Source: Anaerobaca sp035448545 (GTDB lineage: Bacteria > Planctomycetota > Phycisphaerae > Sedimentisphaerales > Anaerobacaceae). Taken from it: DNA of 64,000 nucleotides. The notes under the pieces were generated by a model. It saw nothing but the letters and a program-made list of their open reading frames with translations. It did not search any database and was not told where the DNA came from. Numbering within the stretch: position 1 is the first letter of the stretch; every line of letters starts with the position of its first letter. Position numbers and translations under genes: made by a program. The stretch spans positions 87,837-151,836 of the forward strand of contig DAOTJE010000009.1 of NCBI GenBank assembly GCA_035448545.1. The letters run 5' to 3'. Positions 35,220 to 43,479 of the stretch are shown one piece after another.

Positions 35220-36251
35220 GTGAATTCGCTCCTGTCGCCCAGAATGCTACTGACCCGGACCATAGCAGCAGTCGTGTTGCTCGTGGCGGTCATGGTCTTG
35301 TGTTCCCTGGTGGGCACGCAGACCGTCAGTCTCCGGGCGGCGCTGGCGGGTCCGGGCTCGCCAACGGCGCCTAATCCCGACTATGAGATCCTGCTGCACG
35401 TACGCATTCCCCGCATCCTCCTGGCCGCGATCGTCGGGGCTGCCCTCGCCGGCGCCGGTGCGGTGTTCCAGGCTGTCCTGCGAAATCCGCTGGCCGATCC
35501 GTATATCCTGGGCGTCTCGAGCGGAGCGGGACTGGGCGCCATGCTGGCGGTCGTCAGCGGCGTCAACTGGACCCTGTGGGGACGGTCCCCCATTGCAGTC
35601 TTTGCCTTCCTCGGGGCGCTGGGTACTGTCTGGCTGGTCTGGACGATCGGGCGCATCACAGGCAAGTTTCACGTCACCGGCCTGCTCCTGGCCGGGGTTG
35701 TGGTCAACGCCTGCTTCTCGGCCATCATCATGTTCCTCACGTCGGTCGCCCGGAGCCAGGATGTCTACGCCACCGTCTTCTGGCTGATGGGCAACATGGC
35801 GGAGGAAGATCCGTTTGTGCTCTGGGCCAGCGGCGGGTGTGTGGCCGCCGGGCTGGTCGGGCTCTTCTTTATCAGTGCACCGCTGAATGTCATCAGTTTT
35901 GGACAGACCGATGCGCAGAGTATGGGCATTCACGTCGAGCGGGTCCAGTTCATCACCCTGGCGATCTCGTCGTTCATCACTGCGGTGGCAGTCAGTCTCA
36001 GCGGGCTGATCGGCTTTGCCGGATTGATCGTACCCCACGCGGTTCGACTCGTCTTCGGCCCGGATCATCGCCAGTTGCTGCCGCTGAGCAGCGTCATGGG
36101 GGCGGTGTTTCTGGTCGTGGCCGACACCATCGCCCGCCGGGTGGTCGCGCCAGCCCAATTGCCGGTCGGCGTCATCACGGCGATGATCGGGGGCCCGTTC
36201 TTTCTGATCCTGCTGATGCGTTACAACCGGAGGGTGTACTGGCTGTCATGA
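35220..36251 (+). CDS. ABC transporter permease, FecCD/BtuC family
   Basis: The membrane subunit of a class III ABC importer, 343 residues with roughly ten hydrophobic helices. The GTG start at 35220 is 8 bases after GGGAGG (35206-35211); the longer frame overlaps the previous gene. Signatures are RIPRILLAAIVGAALAGAGA, QAVLRNPLADPYILGVSSGA, and the coupling-helix region GLIGFAGLIVPHAVRLVFGP, followed by the C-terminal LPVGVITAMIGGPFFLILL. It functions as a dimer with the ATPase encoded next, whose ATG overlaps this gene's stop codon. Confidence 0.92.
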   Translation: MNSLLSPRMLLTRTIAAVVLLVAVMVLCSLVGTQTVSLRAALAGPGSPTAPNPDYEILLHVRIPRILLAAIVGAALAGAGAVFQAVLRNPLADPYILGVSSGAGLGAMLAVVSGVNWTLWGRSPIAVFAFLGALGTVWLVWTIGRITGKFHVTGLLLAGVVVNACFSAIIMFLTSVARSQDVYATVFWLMGNMAEEDPFVLWASGGCVAAGLVGLFFISAPLNVISFGQTDAQSMGIHVERVQFITLAISSFITAVAVSLSGLIGFAGLIVPHAVRLVFGPDHRQLLPLSSVMGAVFLVVADTIARRVVAPAQLPVGVITAMIGGPFFLILLMRYNRRVYWLS

Positions 36252-37117
36252 CGACGTGTATTCGATTGAATCAGGTGACGTTCGCGTATCGGCCGGAGCT
36301 GCCGGTGTTGAAGGACATCAGCCTGGCGGTCGAGACAGGCGTGTTTCTGGCGGTGATCGGGCCGAACGGAGCCGGAAAGAGCACTCTGATCCGCCTGCTG
36401 GCGGGCCTGCTGCGGCCACAGTCCGGCACCATCTCCATCGACGGCAAAGACATCCGCTCGTACAGCCGGCGCGAACTGGCGACGAAAGTGGCACTGGTCC
36501 AGCAGGAGTTTGTCCCTGCTTTTGGATTCTCGGTCAGCGAAACCGTCCTGATGGCCAGGACGCCCCACTTCAGTCAACTGGGTTTCGAAGGCCGGGAGGA
36601 CCGCCGCATCGTGGCGGATGCACTGGCGATGACCGACACAGCGGCACTCGCAGCGCGTCCGCTGGCCGATCTGAGCGGAGGCGAGCGACAGCGCGTCTTC
36701 ATCGCCCGCGCCCTGGCGCAGGACACGCCGATTCTTCTCCTTGACGAACCCACCAGCTTCCTGGACCTTAAGCACCAGGTGGCAATCTACGATCTGCTCA
36801 AATCAATCCAGCGGGAGAAGGCCCGGACCATCATCGCCATTACGCATGATATCAACCTGGCGGCTCAGTACTGCGACCAGGCCCTTCTGCTGCAACCGTG
36901 TTCGGCCGCGCCAGAAGAGAGTCGAACCCGCCGGTCCCTCAAGCCGGCGGACCACTACCGCGTCGGCCGGACCAGCGAGGTTTTGAAACGCGAAACACTC
37001 GAAGAGGCCTTCGGGATTCGCATGTTCTCGGTGCCTGTCGGCATCGAGAACGTCTTCCTCCCTCTGGGGAAAATGGCCAAGGACACCGGTCGAGCCCCTC
37101 TCTCCAATACAATGTAA
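36248..37117 (+). CDS. ABC transporter ATP-binding protein, BtuD/FecE-like
   Basis: The ATPase of the importer, 289 residues, overlapping the permease gene by ATGA. Walker A is GPNGAGKSTLIRLL, the Q-loop VALVQQEF, the signature motif LSGGERQRVFIARAL, and Walker B ILLLDEPTSFLDL followed by the switch His in AITHDINLA. A C-terminal extension of ~60 residues after the ABC core resembles those of cobalamin/siderophore ATPases. Together with the two genes before it, it makes a complete importer except for an outer-membrane receptor, which is not in the window. Confidence 0.93.
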   Translation: MTTCIRLNQVTFAYRPELPVLKDISLAVETGVFLAVIGPNGAGKSTLIRLLAGLLRPQSGTISIDGKDIRSYSRRELATKVALVQQEFVPAFGFSVSETVLMARTPHFSQLGFEGREDRRIVADALAMTDTAALAARPLADLSGGERQRVFIARALAQDTPILLLDEPTSFLDLKHQVAIYDLLKSIQREKARTIIAITHDINLAAQYCDQALLLQPCSAAPEESRTRRSLKPADHYRVGRTSEVLKRETLEEAFGIRMFSVPVGIENVFLPLGKMAKDTGRAPLSNTM

Positions 37118-37287
37118 ACTATTTGTAAATAAGTACTTACGCGTATTCCAACCGAAAAAGGTGCTGGGGTAAGAGCGAGGGTGTTCGCCCAGCGGAAAAT
37201 GAGGCTTTGCGTATCGGCTGCTATATGATACAATTGATTTTTCTATAGGTATCGTGCTTTTACCCCTGATGAAAGGTAGACGCAGAA

Positions 37288-37743
37288 GTGGCCCAAGAAC
37301 ACAACAAGACGCCGAAGAAGAAAGTCGTGCGCAGCCGTAAAAAGGCAGGGCCTCTCAGCGCCGCCGATCTCGAGTACTTCAAGGAATTGCTCCTCCGCAA
37401 GAGGAGAGAAATCTTTCAGAACGTTTTCGAGATCGAGGGAGAGACCCTGAAGAAATCGCGGCTCGACGCCAGCGGGGACCTGTCCAGCATGCCCATCCAC
37501 ATGGCCGACCTGGGCACCGACAACTACGAGCAGGAGTTCGCGCTGGGCCTGATGGACAGCGAACGAAGAATCCTGCGCGAGATCGATGACGCTTTGGAAC
37601 GGATTTCTCAGGGAACTTATGGCCTCTGTGAGGGAACAGGCGAGCCCATTCCCCGGGCGCGTCTGGAGGCCCAACCCTGGGCTCGGTACTGCGTCGAGTA
37701 TGCCAAGCTGGTCGAAGAGGGTCGCGTCGAAGGAGAGCTGTAA
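37288..37743 (+). CDS. TraR/DksA-like protein with reduced zinc finger
   Basis: A 151-residue protein of the DksA/TraR family, which bind the secondary channel of RNA polymerase. A basic N-terminus (KKKVVRSRKK) leads into a long coiled coil (~25-105) that includes LLLRKRREIF and ERRILREIDDALERI. The C-terminal zinc-finger region retains only two Cys: CEGTGEPI and CVEY. In canonical DksA these would be CxxC and CxxC, so zinc binding is probably lost, though the fold pattern (RLEAQPWARYC) is kept. The start is GTG 37288. An A/T-rich upstream stretch (37110-37260) likely holds its promoter; TGCTATATGAT at 37219-37229 resembles an extended -10. Confidence 0.85.
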   Translation: MAQEHNKTPKKKVVRSRKKAGPLSAADLEYFKELLLRKRREIFQNVFEIEGETLKKSRLDASGDLSSMPIHMADLGTDNYEQEFALGLMDSERRILREIDDALERISQGTYGLCEGTGEPIPRARLEAQPWARYCVEYAKLVEEGRVEGEL

Positions 37744-37812
37744 GTCCGCCGGGTCGGTCCTCGATCCCTCCGTGAAGCACGGCGGAGTCATCCGGAAATC
37801 CCAGACGCGTCA

Positions 37813-37837
37813 CCGGCAAAGTCTCTGGCTTTGCCGG
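37813..37837. other. Perfect 9-base hairpin between the DksA-like gene and yacG
   Basis: CCGGCAAAG (37813-37821) pairs with CTTTGCCGG (37829-37837) around a 7-base loop. No T run follows, so it is not a classic terminator; it could be an RNA processing or stability element. Confidence 0.5.
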
Positions 37838-37873
37838 ACCCCGGTTACGTAAGCGCGCTTCGAAGTGCTTGCC

Positions 37874-38122
37874 ATGAGACAGCAGGAACAAATCGATGCG
37901 GGACATCGCTCTGCGGAAGTTCGAATCACGTGCCCGACGTGTAAACGGCTGCTGTGTGTCCCGACGGGGGACCCCGCCGGCCGCCCCAAGTTCTTTCCCT
38001 TCTGCTCGGAGCGATGCAAGCTGGTCGACCTGAACGCCTGGCTGGACGCCGATTACCGCATCCCCGCCCGGCCCGACGAGGAATCGGAAGATGCGCTGAC
38101 CGGCGACGAGACGTCCCCCTGA
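37874..38122 (+). CDS. yacG: DNA gyrase inhibitor YacG-like zinc protein
   Basis: A small protein of 82 residues with the YacG zinc ribbon: ITCPTCKRLLCVPTGDP, then FCSERCKLVDLNAWLDADYRIP, so the ligands are C-x2-C and C-x3-C. E. coli YacG binds GyrB and blocks gyrase activity; whether that holds here is unknown. The C-terminus is acidic. ATG 37874 is preferred over GTG 37865. It sits between the DksA-like gene and a membrane protein gene on the same strand. Confidence 0.88.
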   Translation: MRQQEQIDAGHRSAEVRITCPTCKRLLCVPTGDPAGRPKFFPFCSERCKLVDLNAWLDADYRIPARPDEESEDALTGDETSP

Positions 38123-38247
38123 CAAGGCGTGTCCCCCGCCAGAATCGTGTGGACGCTGTCAGAACGAGCCGGTATTATGATGCCGCTGCAGCATCACCGT
38201 CTGTCCGATGAAGACGCTGTGAGACCGAGCTTTTGAAAGGAAGCAAG

Positions 38248-39552
38248 ATGCGCGAGGACAAAGAGCCGGTACTGCCTCTGGGGAGCTTTCTGTTTCCGCG
38301 GATTTTCCAGGCGTTTCGTATGGCGATTCAGCCCACGAAGCTGATCCTGGCGTTTCTGGCCCTGGCGACCATCTGCGTAACGGGCCGGATCATGGACGTA
38401 AGCCAGACGGTCGTCGTCGCACCCAACGGCATGACCGAACTCGACGAGTACGTTTCCGCATCCCCCCAGGTGGCCGAACACATCCGCCTGTTCGGCGAGA
38501 CGGGCGAGCGAACCAGCGTGTTCATTACCCTCTGGCGTTTCGGCGCCAAGCGGTTCCATTCGGCGGTCCTCGGCATCCCACGTCGCGACAGTCTGGGCAT
38601 CTTCGAAGACATCGTGGCGTGCTTCGCCGCCCTGCTGTGGGCGTTCACCTACCACCCGGTGTACAGCGTGATCCTGTTTGCAGTGACACTGGCCGTGATG
38701 GCGCTGGCCGGCGGGTCGATCTGTCGCATCGCCGCCCTGCAGTTTGCCCAGGGCGAGAAGCCCGGACTTGTGGAGGCGGTGCGATTCGGACGCCGGAAGT
38801 TCTACAGCTTCCTCGCCGCCCCTGTCGCGCCGATTGTGCTGATCGCCGTGATCGGGCTCTGCATCGCCCTGCTGGGGGTCATCGGCAATATCCCCTACGT
38901 CGGGCCGCTTTGCATCGGCCTGTTTCTCCCTCTGGCCTTCTTGCCCGCGGCCTTCATCACGATCATCGCCATCGGCGCCCTGGCCGGATTCAACCTGCTG
39001 TTTCCGACTATCGCCTACGAGGACTCCGACTGTTTCGATGCGATGAGCCGTTCGTTCAGTTATGTGTACGCCAGACCCTGGCGGATGGGCTTCTATACGG
39101 TAACCGCCGCGGTCTACGGGGCGATCTGCTACGAATTCGTCCGGTTCTTCTCCTTCCTGCTGCTGTGGATCACACACTTCTTCCTGCGGATCGGCGTATG
39201 GAACGGCAACAAGAACCTGATGGCCATCTGGACACCGCCCGATTTTGCCGATCTGCTCGGACGGACGACCGCTCAACCCACGGGCTGGTGGGAATCGGCG
39301 GCTTCTTTTCTCGTCTACGTGTGGGTCCTCATCGTCATCGGCCTGATGGTGTCGTTCGTCATCAGCTTCTACTTCTCCGCGAACACGATCATCTATGCCT
39401 TGATGCGAAACCGGGTCGACAGGACAGCCCTGGACGAGATCTACCCCAGTTCCGACGACATGGCGGCCGAACCCCTCTCGTTCGGCAAGAGCCAGCCGTC
39501 GCCGCCGCAGGACAAAGAGGATTCGCGACAAGCACCGGAAACGTCCGAATAA
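38248..39552 (+). CDS. Multi-pass membrane protein of unknown function
   Basis: A 434-residue inner-membrane protein. GAAAGGA at 38235-38241 is 6 bases from ATG 38248. Hydrophobic segments occur near residues 30-45, 130-165, 190-225, 230-265, 285-310 and 345-375, giving roughly seven to eight helices. Between the first and second lies a ~85-residue soluble loop with TVVVAPNGMTELDEYVS. The segment GFNLLFPTIAYEDSDCFDAM followed by SRSFSYVYARPWR resembles the conserved core of uncharacterised planctomycete membrane proteins. The C-terminal ~50 residues are polar. No transport or enzyme motif was recognised. Confidence 0.8.
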   Translation: MREDKEPVLPLGSFLFPRIFQAFRMAIQPTKLILAFLALATICVTGRIMDVSQTVVVAPNGMTELDEYVSASPQVAEHIRLFGETGERTSVFITLWRFGAKRFHSAVLGIPRRDSLGIFEDIVACFAALLWAFTYHPVYSVILFAVTLAVMALAGGSICRIAALQFAQGEKPGLVEAVRFGRRKFYSFLAAPVAPIVLIAVIGLCIALLGVIGNIPYVGPLCIGLFLPLAFLPAAFITIIAIGALAGFNLLFPTIAYEDSDCFDAMSRSFSYVYARPWRMGFYTVTAAVYGAICYEFVRFFSFLLLWITHFFLRIGVWNGNKNLMAIWTPPDFADLLGRTTAQPTGWWESAASFLVYVWVLIVIGLMVSFVISFYFSANTIIYALMRNRVDRTALDEIYPSSDDMAAEPLSFGKSQPSPPQDKEDSRQAPETSE

Positions 39553-39727
39553 CAACGGGCTGTGTCATTTCTTGCGCCGCCCCGCAACGATAAGAACCTG
39601 CATGCGGCCGGCTCAATCCCCTCCTTCATCGTGCCGATGATAAAGACACAGTCGTTTGCGGACCGCCAGCAGTGGGCCCGCAGGTCCCACAAAGCCAAGG
39701 CAAACTGGGTAACGGTGCTGGGGAAAT

Positions 39728-41698
39728 ATGCCTGAGTCAGGAACAGACAGACCAGTGGAAGACCGGAACGAGGCAACGTCCGGCTCACCGGCCCAGGCTT
39801 CAGGCCTTCTCCTGAGAATCCGCAAACCGCTCATTGTGCTGGCCCATATCGCGGCCTTCGCGACCTCGCTGCTGTTCGCCTTTCTGGTGGCCAACAACAT
39901 GCAGGTCAGCCGCCACTGGTTCGTCGAGCAGTACCCCTTTTTCCTGCTGTTGTCCCTGGCGGTCAAACTGCCCATCTTCGGCCTCTTCCAGCAGTATCGC
40001 GGCTGGTGGCGCTACGTCAGCATCGCGGACCTGCTCGGTATTCTCCGGGCCGCTCTGATCAGCACTCTGGTCGTCGTCACCATCTGGTTCGCGGTACTGC
40101 TCCAAATCCCGGTCGTCCGCCGGGCCCTCCCCCTGGGCATCACGGCGGTCAGCCAGGGAGTCTTCATGGCCGATCTGTTCGGGACCATCCTCCTGCCGGC
40201 CGGCCTGAGGATGCTCATCCGGCTCTACCACGAGGAATTCCGCACGACGGAGGGCCGTCTGCTGAAGCGTTTTCTGATCGTGGGCGCCGGGAATGCAGGC
40301 GAGGGCCTGTTGCGCGAGATTCTCCGCATGCGCATCGTACAGTACGAGGTCATCGGCTTCATCGACGACGACCCTCTGAAACAGGGGACCCGTATTCACG
40401 GCATCCCCGTGCTTGGGACGGTGGACCAGTTGCCGGGAATCTGCCGGGAGCGGGCCATCGAAGAGATTGCCATCGCGATGCCTTCGGCCACTCCCCGGCA
40501 ACTGCGGCGCGTGATCCAGGTTTGTGAAGGCGCCAAGGTCCGGTTTCGAACGGTGCCTTCCATCACTGACATCGCCTCGGGCAAGTTGCGCGTCAGTCAG
40601 ATTCGTGACGTGGACATCAACGACCTGCTCGGACGCGAAGTGGTGCATCTCGATCTCGACCTGATCGAGGCCTTCGCCCGGGACAAGACCATCTTGATCA
40701 CCGGCGCCGGCGGCTCCATCGGCTCCGAAATGTGCCGTCAAATCTGTCAGTTTCGGCCGGCCCGCCTCCTGCTGGTCGAACAGGCGGAAAACCCTCTCTT
40801 TTACGTGGAACGTGATCTGCGTAAAGCGTTCCCGCACGTCGCCACCGAACCGATGGTCTGCAACATTACAGACCGATGCCGCGTGCAGGAGATCTTCGAG
40901 CAGTATCACCCGGCCGTGGTCATCCACGCCGCCGCCCACAAGCATGTCCCTCTGATGGAACTCAATCCGGGCGAGGCAATCAAGAACAACGTCGTCGGCA
41001 CAACGGTCGTCGCTGACGCGTCCGACCGGAACGGAGCGACCCATTTCGTAATGATCAGCACAGACAAGGCGGTGAATCCGACCAGCATCATGGGCTCTTC
41101 GAAACGCCTCGCGGAGATGTACGTCCAGGACCTGAGCCGCACGAGCAGGACACACTTCATCACGGTGCGGTTCGGCAACGTGCTCGCCTCGGAGGGCTCC
41201 GTCGTGCCCATCTTCCGCAAGCAGATCGCCGAAGGGGGCCCCGTCACCGTGACACACCCGGAGATGAAACGGTACTTCATGACCATTCCGGAGGCCAGCC
41301 AGCTTGTGCTGCAGGCCGCCAGCATGGGCCAGGGCGGCGAGATTTTCGTCCTCGACATGGGCGATCCAGTCAAAATCGTCGATCTGGCCAAGGAACTGAT
41401 TACCCTCAGCGGGTTCCGGCCGGGCCAGGACATCGAGATCGTATTCACCGGCCTGCGGCCCGGAGAGAAGCTCTTCGAGGAATTGCGCATCGAAGGCGAA
41501 GACATGCAGCGGACGCGCCACCCGAAGATCCGCGTTTGGCGCAACATCCCGATGGACCGCGTTCACCTGCGCGCCGGTATCGACCGTCTCGTCGAACTCG
41601 CGTCCCGGCCGCATCAGAATCATCACGCTATCGCCGCCGCGATCAAGGACCTCGTACCCGAGTACACCCCTTCCATCCTCGTTCCAACACCGTCCTGA
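39728..41698 (+). CDS. CapD/FlaA1-type nucleoside-diphosphate-sugar epimerase/dehydratase, membrane-bound
   Basis: A polysaccharide-biosynthesis protein of 656 residues with four N-terminal hydrophobic helices (~30-165), a first Rossmann domain (FLIVGAGNAGEGLLREI), and a second catalytic SDR domain (TILITGAGGSIGSEMCRQI). The catalytic triad region is MISTDKAVNPTSIMGSSKR, where Met replaces the usual Tyr as in the 4,6-dehydratases PglF/WbpM. FGNVLASEGSVVPIF and LRPGEKLFEELRIEGED follow. It probably converts a UDP-GlcNAc-type sugar for capsule, O-antigen or glycan assembly at the inner membrane. No other glycan genes flank it. Confidence 0.93.
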   Translation: MPESGTDRPVEDRNEATSGSPAQASGLLLRIRKPLIVLAHIAAFATSLLFAFLVANNMQVSRHWFVEQYPFFLLLSLAVKLPIFGLFQQYRGWWRYVSIADLLGILRAALISTLVVVTIWFAVLLQIPVVRRALPLGITAVSQGVFMADLFGTILLPAGLRMLIRLYHEEFRTTEGRLLKRFLIVGAGNAGEGLLREILRMRIVQYEVIGFIDDDPLKQGTRIHGIPVLGTVDQLPGICRERAIEEIAIAMPSATPRQLRRVIQVCEGAKVRFRTVPSITDIASGKLRVSQIRDVDINDLLGREVVHLDLDLIEAFARDKTILITGAGGSIGSEMCRQICQFRPARLLLVEQAENPLFYVERDLRKAFPHVATEPMVCNITDRCRVQEIFEQYHPAVVIHAAAHKHVPLMELNPGEAIKNNVVGTTVVADASDRNGATHFVMISTDKAVNPTSIMGSSKRLAEMYVQDLSRTSRTHFITVRFGNVLASEGSVVPIFRKQIAEGGPVTVTHPEMKRYFMTIPEASQLVLQAASMGQGGEIFVLDMGDPVKIVDLAKELITLSGFRPGQDIEIVFTGLRPGEKLFEELRIEGEDMQRTRHPKIRVWRNIPMDRVHLRAGIDRLVELASRPHQNHHAIAAAIKDLVPEYTPSILVPTPS

Positions 41699-41748
41699 TT
41701 CGCAGACGGCCGCCTCGCCCACCCCGGTCTGCTCCCGCGCATGGAAAA

Positions 41749-41777
41749 GGCCGCCCGGTGAGCGGCCCTGGTTATTT
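41749..41777. terminator. Terminator between convergent epimerase and xerC genes
   Basis: GGCCGC (41749-41754) pairs with GCGGCC (41762-41767), followed by CTGGTTATTTTCTT on the plus strand. The A-rich ATGGAAAA upstream would supply a U-rich tail in the other direction, so it may serve both genes. Confidence 0.65.
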
Positions 41778-41831
41778 TCTTCCGAAAACCGGCAGCCGTG
41801 TCGAAGGACACGGCCTCGGGTCCATCCCGCA

Positions 41832-42896
41832 TTACTTCGGCTCGCTACCCTGCGGCCACGGGTGGTGTCCCTCACCGGGGGCATATCCGTCCTTGCCGAA
41901 CTCATCGCGCGGGTGGGCGTGGTCATAGACCTCTTTGAGTTTGCGGGTGGTCAGGTGCGTGTACACCTGCGTCGTCGAAAGCGACTGATGGCCCAGCAGT
42001 TCCTGGACGCTCCGCAGGTCCGCGCCGTTGTTGAGCATGTGCGTCGCGAAACTGTGTCGCAGCGTATGCGGACTGATGTTGGGATCCAGACCCGCGATCT
42101 TGAGGTACTTGTCCATCTTGCGCCGCACGCTGCGGGTGCTCAGACGCTGCCCGTGCTTGTTGACAAACAGCACCTTCGTATCGAAATTCGAATTGCTCTG
42201 GGACCGCTTGTTGCGGAACTCCATGTAGTGCTGAATCGCCTGGAGCGCCGACGAGCTGATCGGAGCAATCCGCTCCTTCTTGCCTTTACCGCGAATGTGG
42301 ATGATCTCGCCAAGGAAGTCGACGTCCTCCATGTTCAGCGCGACCAGCTCACTGACGCGGATGCCCGTGCTGTACAGCGTCTCGAGGATCGCCCGATCCC
42401 GCGCGCCCAGCCACGTTTCGGTCGGCGGGGTTTCGAGAAGGCGTTTGATCTCTTCGTACTCGAGGAACCGCGGGAGCTTCTTGTCCTGCTTCGGCGTGCG
42501 GACCGCCGTCAGCGGATTCGAGCTGCGCCGGCCCGTCTTGACGAGATATTTGTAGAAGCTGCGCAGCGTCGCCAGCTTGCGGGCAATCGTCGCCTTCGAG
42601 TACGCCTTGTCGTTGAGGTGGGCCAGGTAGGACCGCGCCTCGTTCACATCGGCGGTCAGCAGGAGCTGATCGACGCTCTTCTCCGTCTGCACGGCCACGG
42701 CGGTGGCGGTGCCCCCCTGTTGGTGATCCAACAAGCCTCCCTCCTCGTGGGACACGTCCCCTTCGCAGGTCTGCAACAGAAAATCTCCGAACTGCGCGAG
42801 GTCGGCACCATAACACTTCGCGGTGTGTTCCGAGAACCGCTTTTCGAACTTGAGGTAGTTCAGAAACTGCTCGACTATCGCGTTGCCATCTTGCAT
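41832..42896 (-). CDS. xerC: Tyrosine recombinase XerC-like
   Basis: A site-specific recombinase that resolves chromosome dimers at dif together with XerD. The SAM-like N-terminal core-binding domain contains FLNYLKFEKRFSEHTAKCY. Catalytic residues are visible as TGIRVSE (Arg), KGKKER (Lys), HTLRHSFATH (His and Arg), LGHQSL (His) and TTQVYTH (Tyr). An insertion of about 30 residues (GDVSHEEGGLLDHQQGG and on, ~45-75) is not present in typical XerC. ATG 42896 is just after AGGTGG; ATG 42929 is the alternative. It is co-oriented with the small gene upstream. Confidence 0.93.
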   Translation of the reverse strand: MQDGNAIVEQFLNYLKFEKRFSEHTAKCYGADLAQFGDFLLQTCEGDVSHEEGGLLDHQQGGTATAVAVQTEKSVDQLLLTADVNEARSYLAHLNDKAYSKATIARKLATLRSFYKYLVKTGRRSSNPLTAVRTPKQDKKLPRFLEYEEIKRLLETPPTETWLGARDRAILETLYSTGIRVSELVALNMEDVDFLGEIIHIRGKGKKERIAPISSSALQAIQHYMEFRNKRSQSNSNFDTKVLFVNKHGQRLSTRSVRRKMDKYLKIAGLDPNISPHTLRHSFATHMLNNGADLRSVQELLGHQSLSTTQVYTHLTTRKLKEVYDHAHPRDEFGKDGYAPGEGHHPWPQGSEPK

Positions 42897-42996
42897 AGTC
42901 CACCTGCCCACTTCATCTATCGGCATCATCGATCACCTATTTGTTCCCGTCCTATTCCTGCGAACACATTCCCTACACAAGAACGTGCCGTTCGAT

Positions 42997-43233
42997 TCAA
43001 TGCACCCTGGTGACATCAGAGTCATCGGCAAGAAGTCCCTCGGCCCGGCCGATCAGCATCTGGCTCAACTTGAAGCTGAGGACCGCCGCATCGAACCAGT
43101 CGAAACCGGTCCGATGGTCTTTCACCTGATCGATCAGGGCGTCGAGGAGTTCGTCCTCTCGTCCTTGCTCGTACCGAAAGATGAACTTCTCGGACCCTTT
43201 GTTCAGAACCAGTTGTCGCTGCAAACGTTTCAT
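42997..43233 (-). CDS. Hypothetical protein, 78 residues, upstream of xerC
   Basis: A small soluble protein without a recognised domain. ATG 43233 follows GAGGTGG by 6 bases; the longer open frame to 43353 has no binding site. The sequence has SEKFIFRYEQGREDELL and DWFDAAVLSFKLSQM, giving an amphipathic and acidic character. Its placement about 100 bases upstream of xerC on the same strand suggests co-transcription. I believe similar short proteins occur in related planctomycetes, but I cannot verify this and propose no function. Confidence 0.65.
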   Translation of the reverse strand: MKRLQRQLVLNKGSEKFIFRYEQGREDELLDALIDQVKDHRTGFDWFDAAVLSFKLSQMLIGRAEGLLADDSDVTRVH

Positions 43234-43479
43234 GTCGGCCACCTCGTTCGCGCCTCCCATACCGCATCGGACGCCACACCGCCCGACCGCCCCCTCCACG
43301 GCCCGAACCTGCACATCCGGTTCACCTGGACCTTCCTGAGACGCCACACACATTTATCGGCCAATTGCGTGCCGCTCTTTACAAAAACTGGACGTGAATA
43401 TCGGGCATTCCTTGTTACAGGTCCCAGGAGGGGGACTCCGATATGGGTGTGGAAGGCCGCCGCCGGGAGGCCACCTCAA

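Noticed and set aside
37123..37151. TTGTAA at 37123 as a -35 box for the DksA-like gene
   Set aside because: No acceptable -10 box occurs at 16 to 18 bases; the extended -10 at 37219-37229 is a better candidate.
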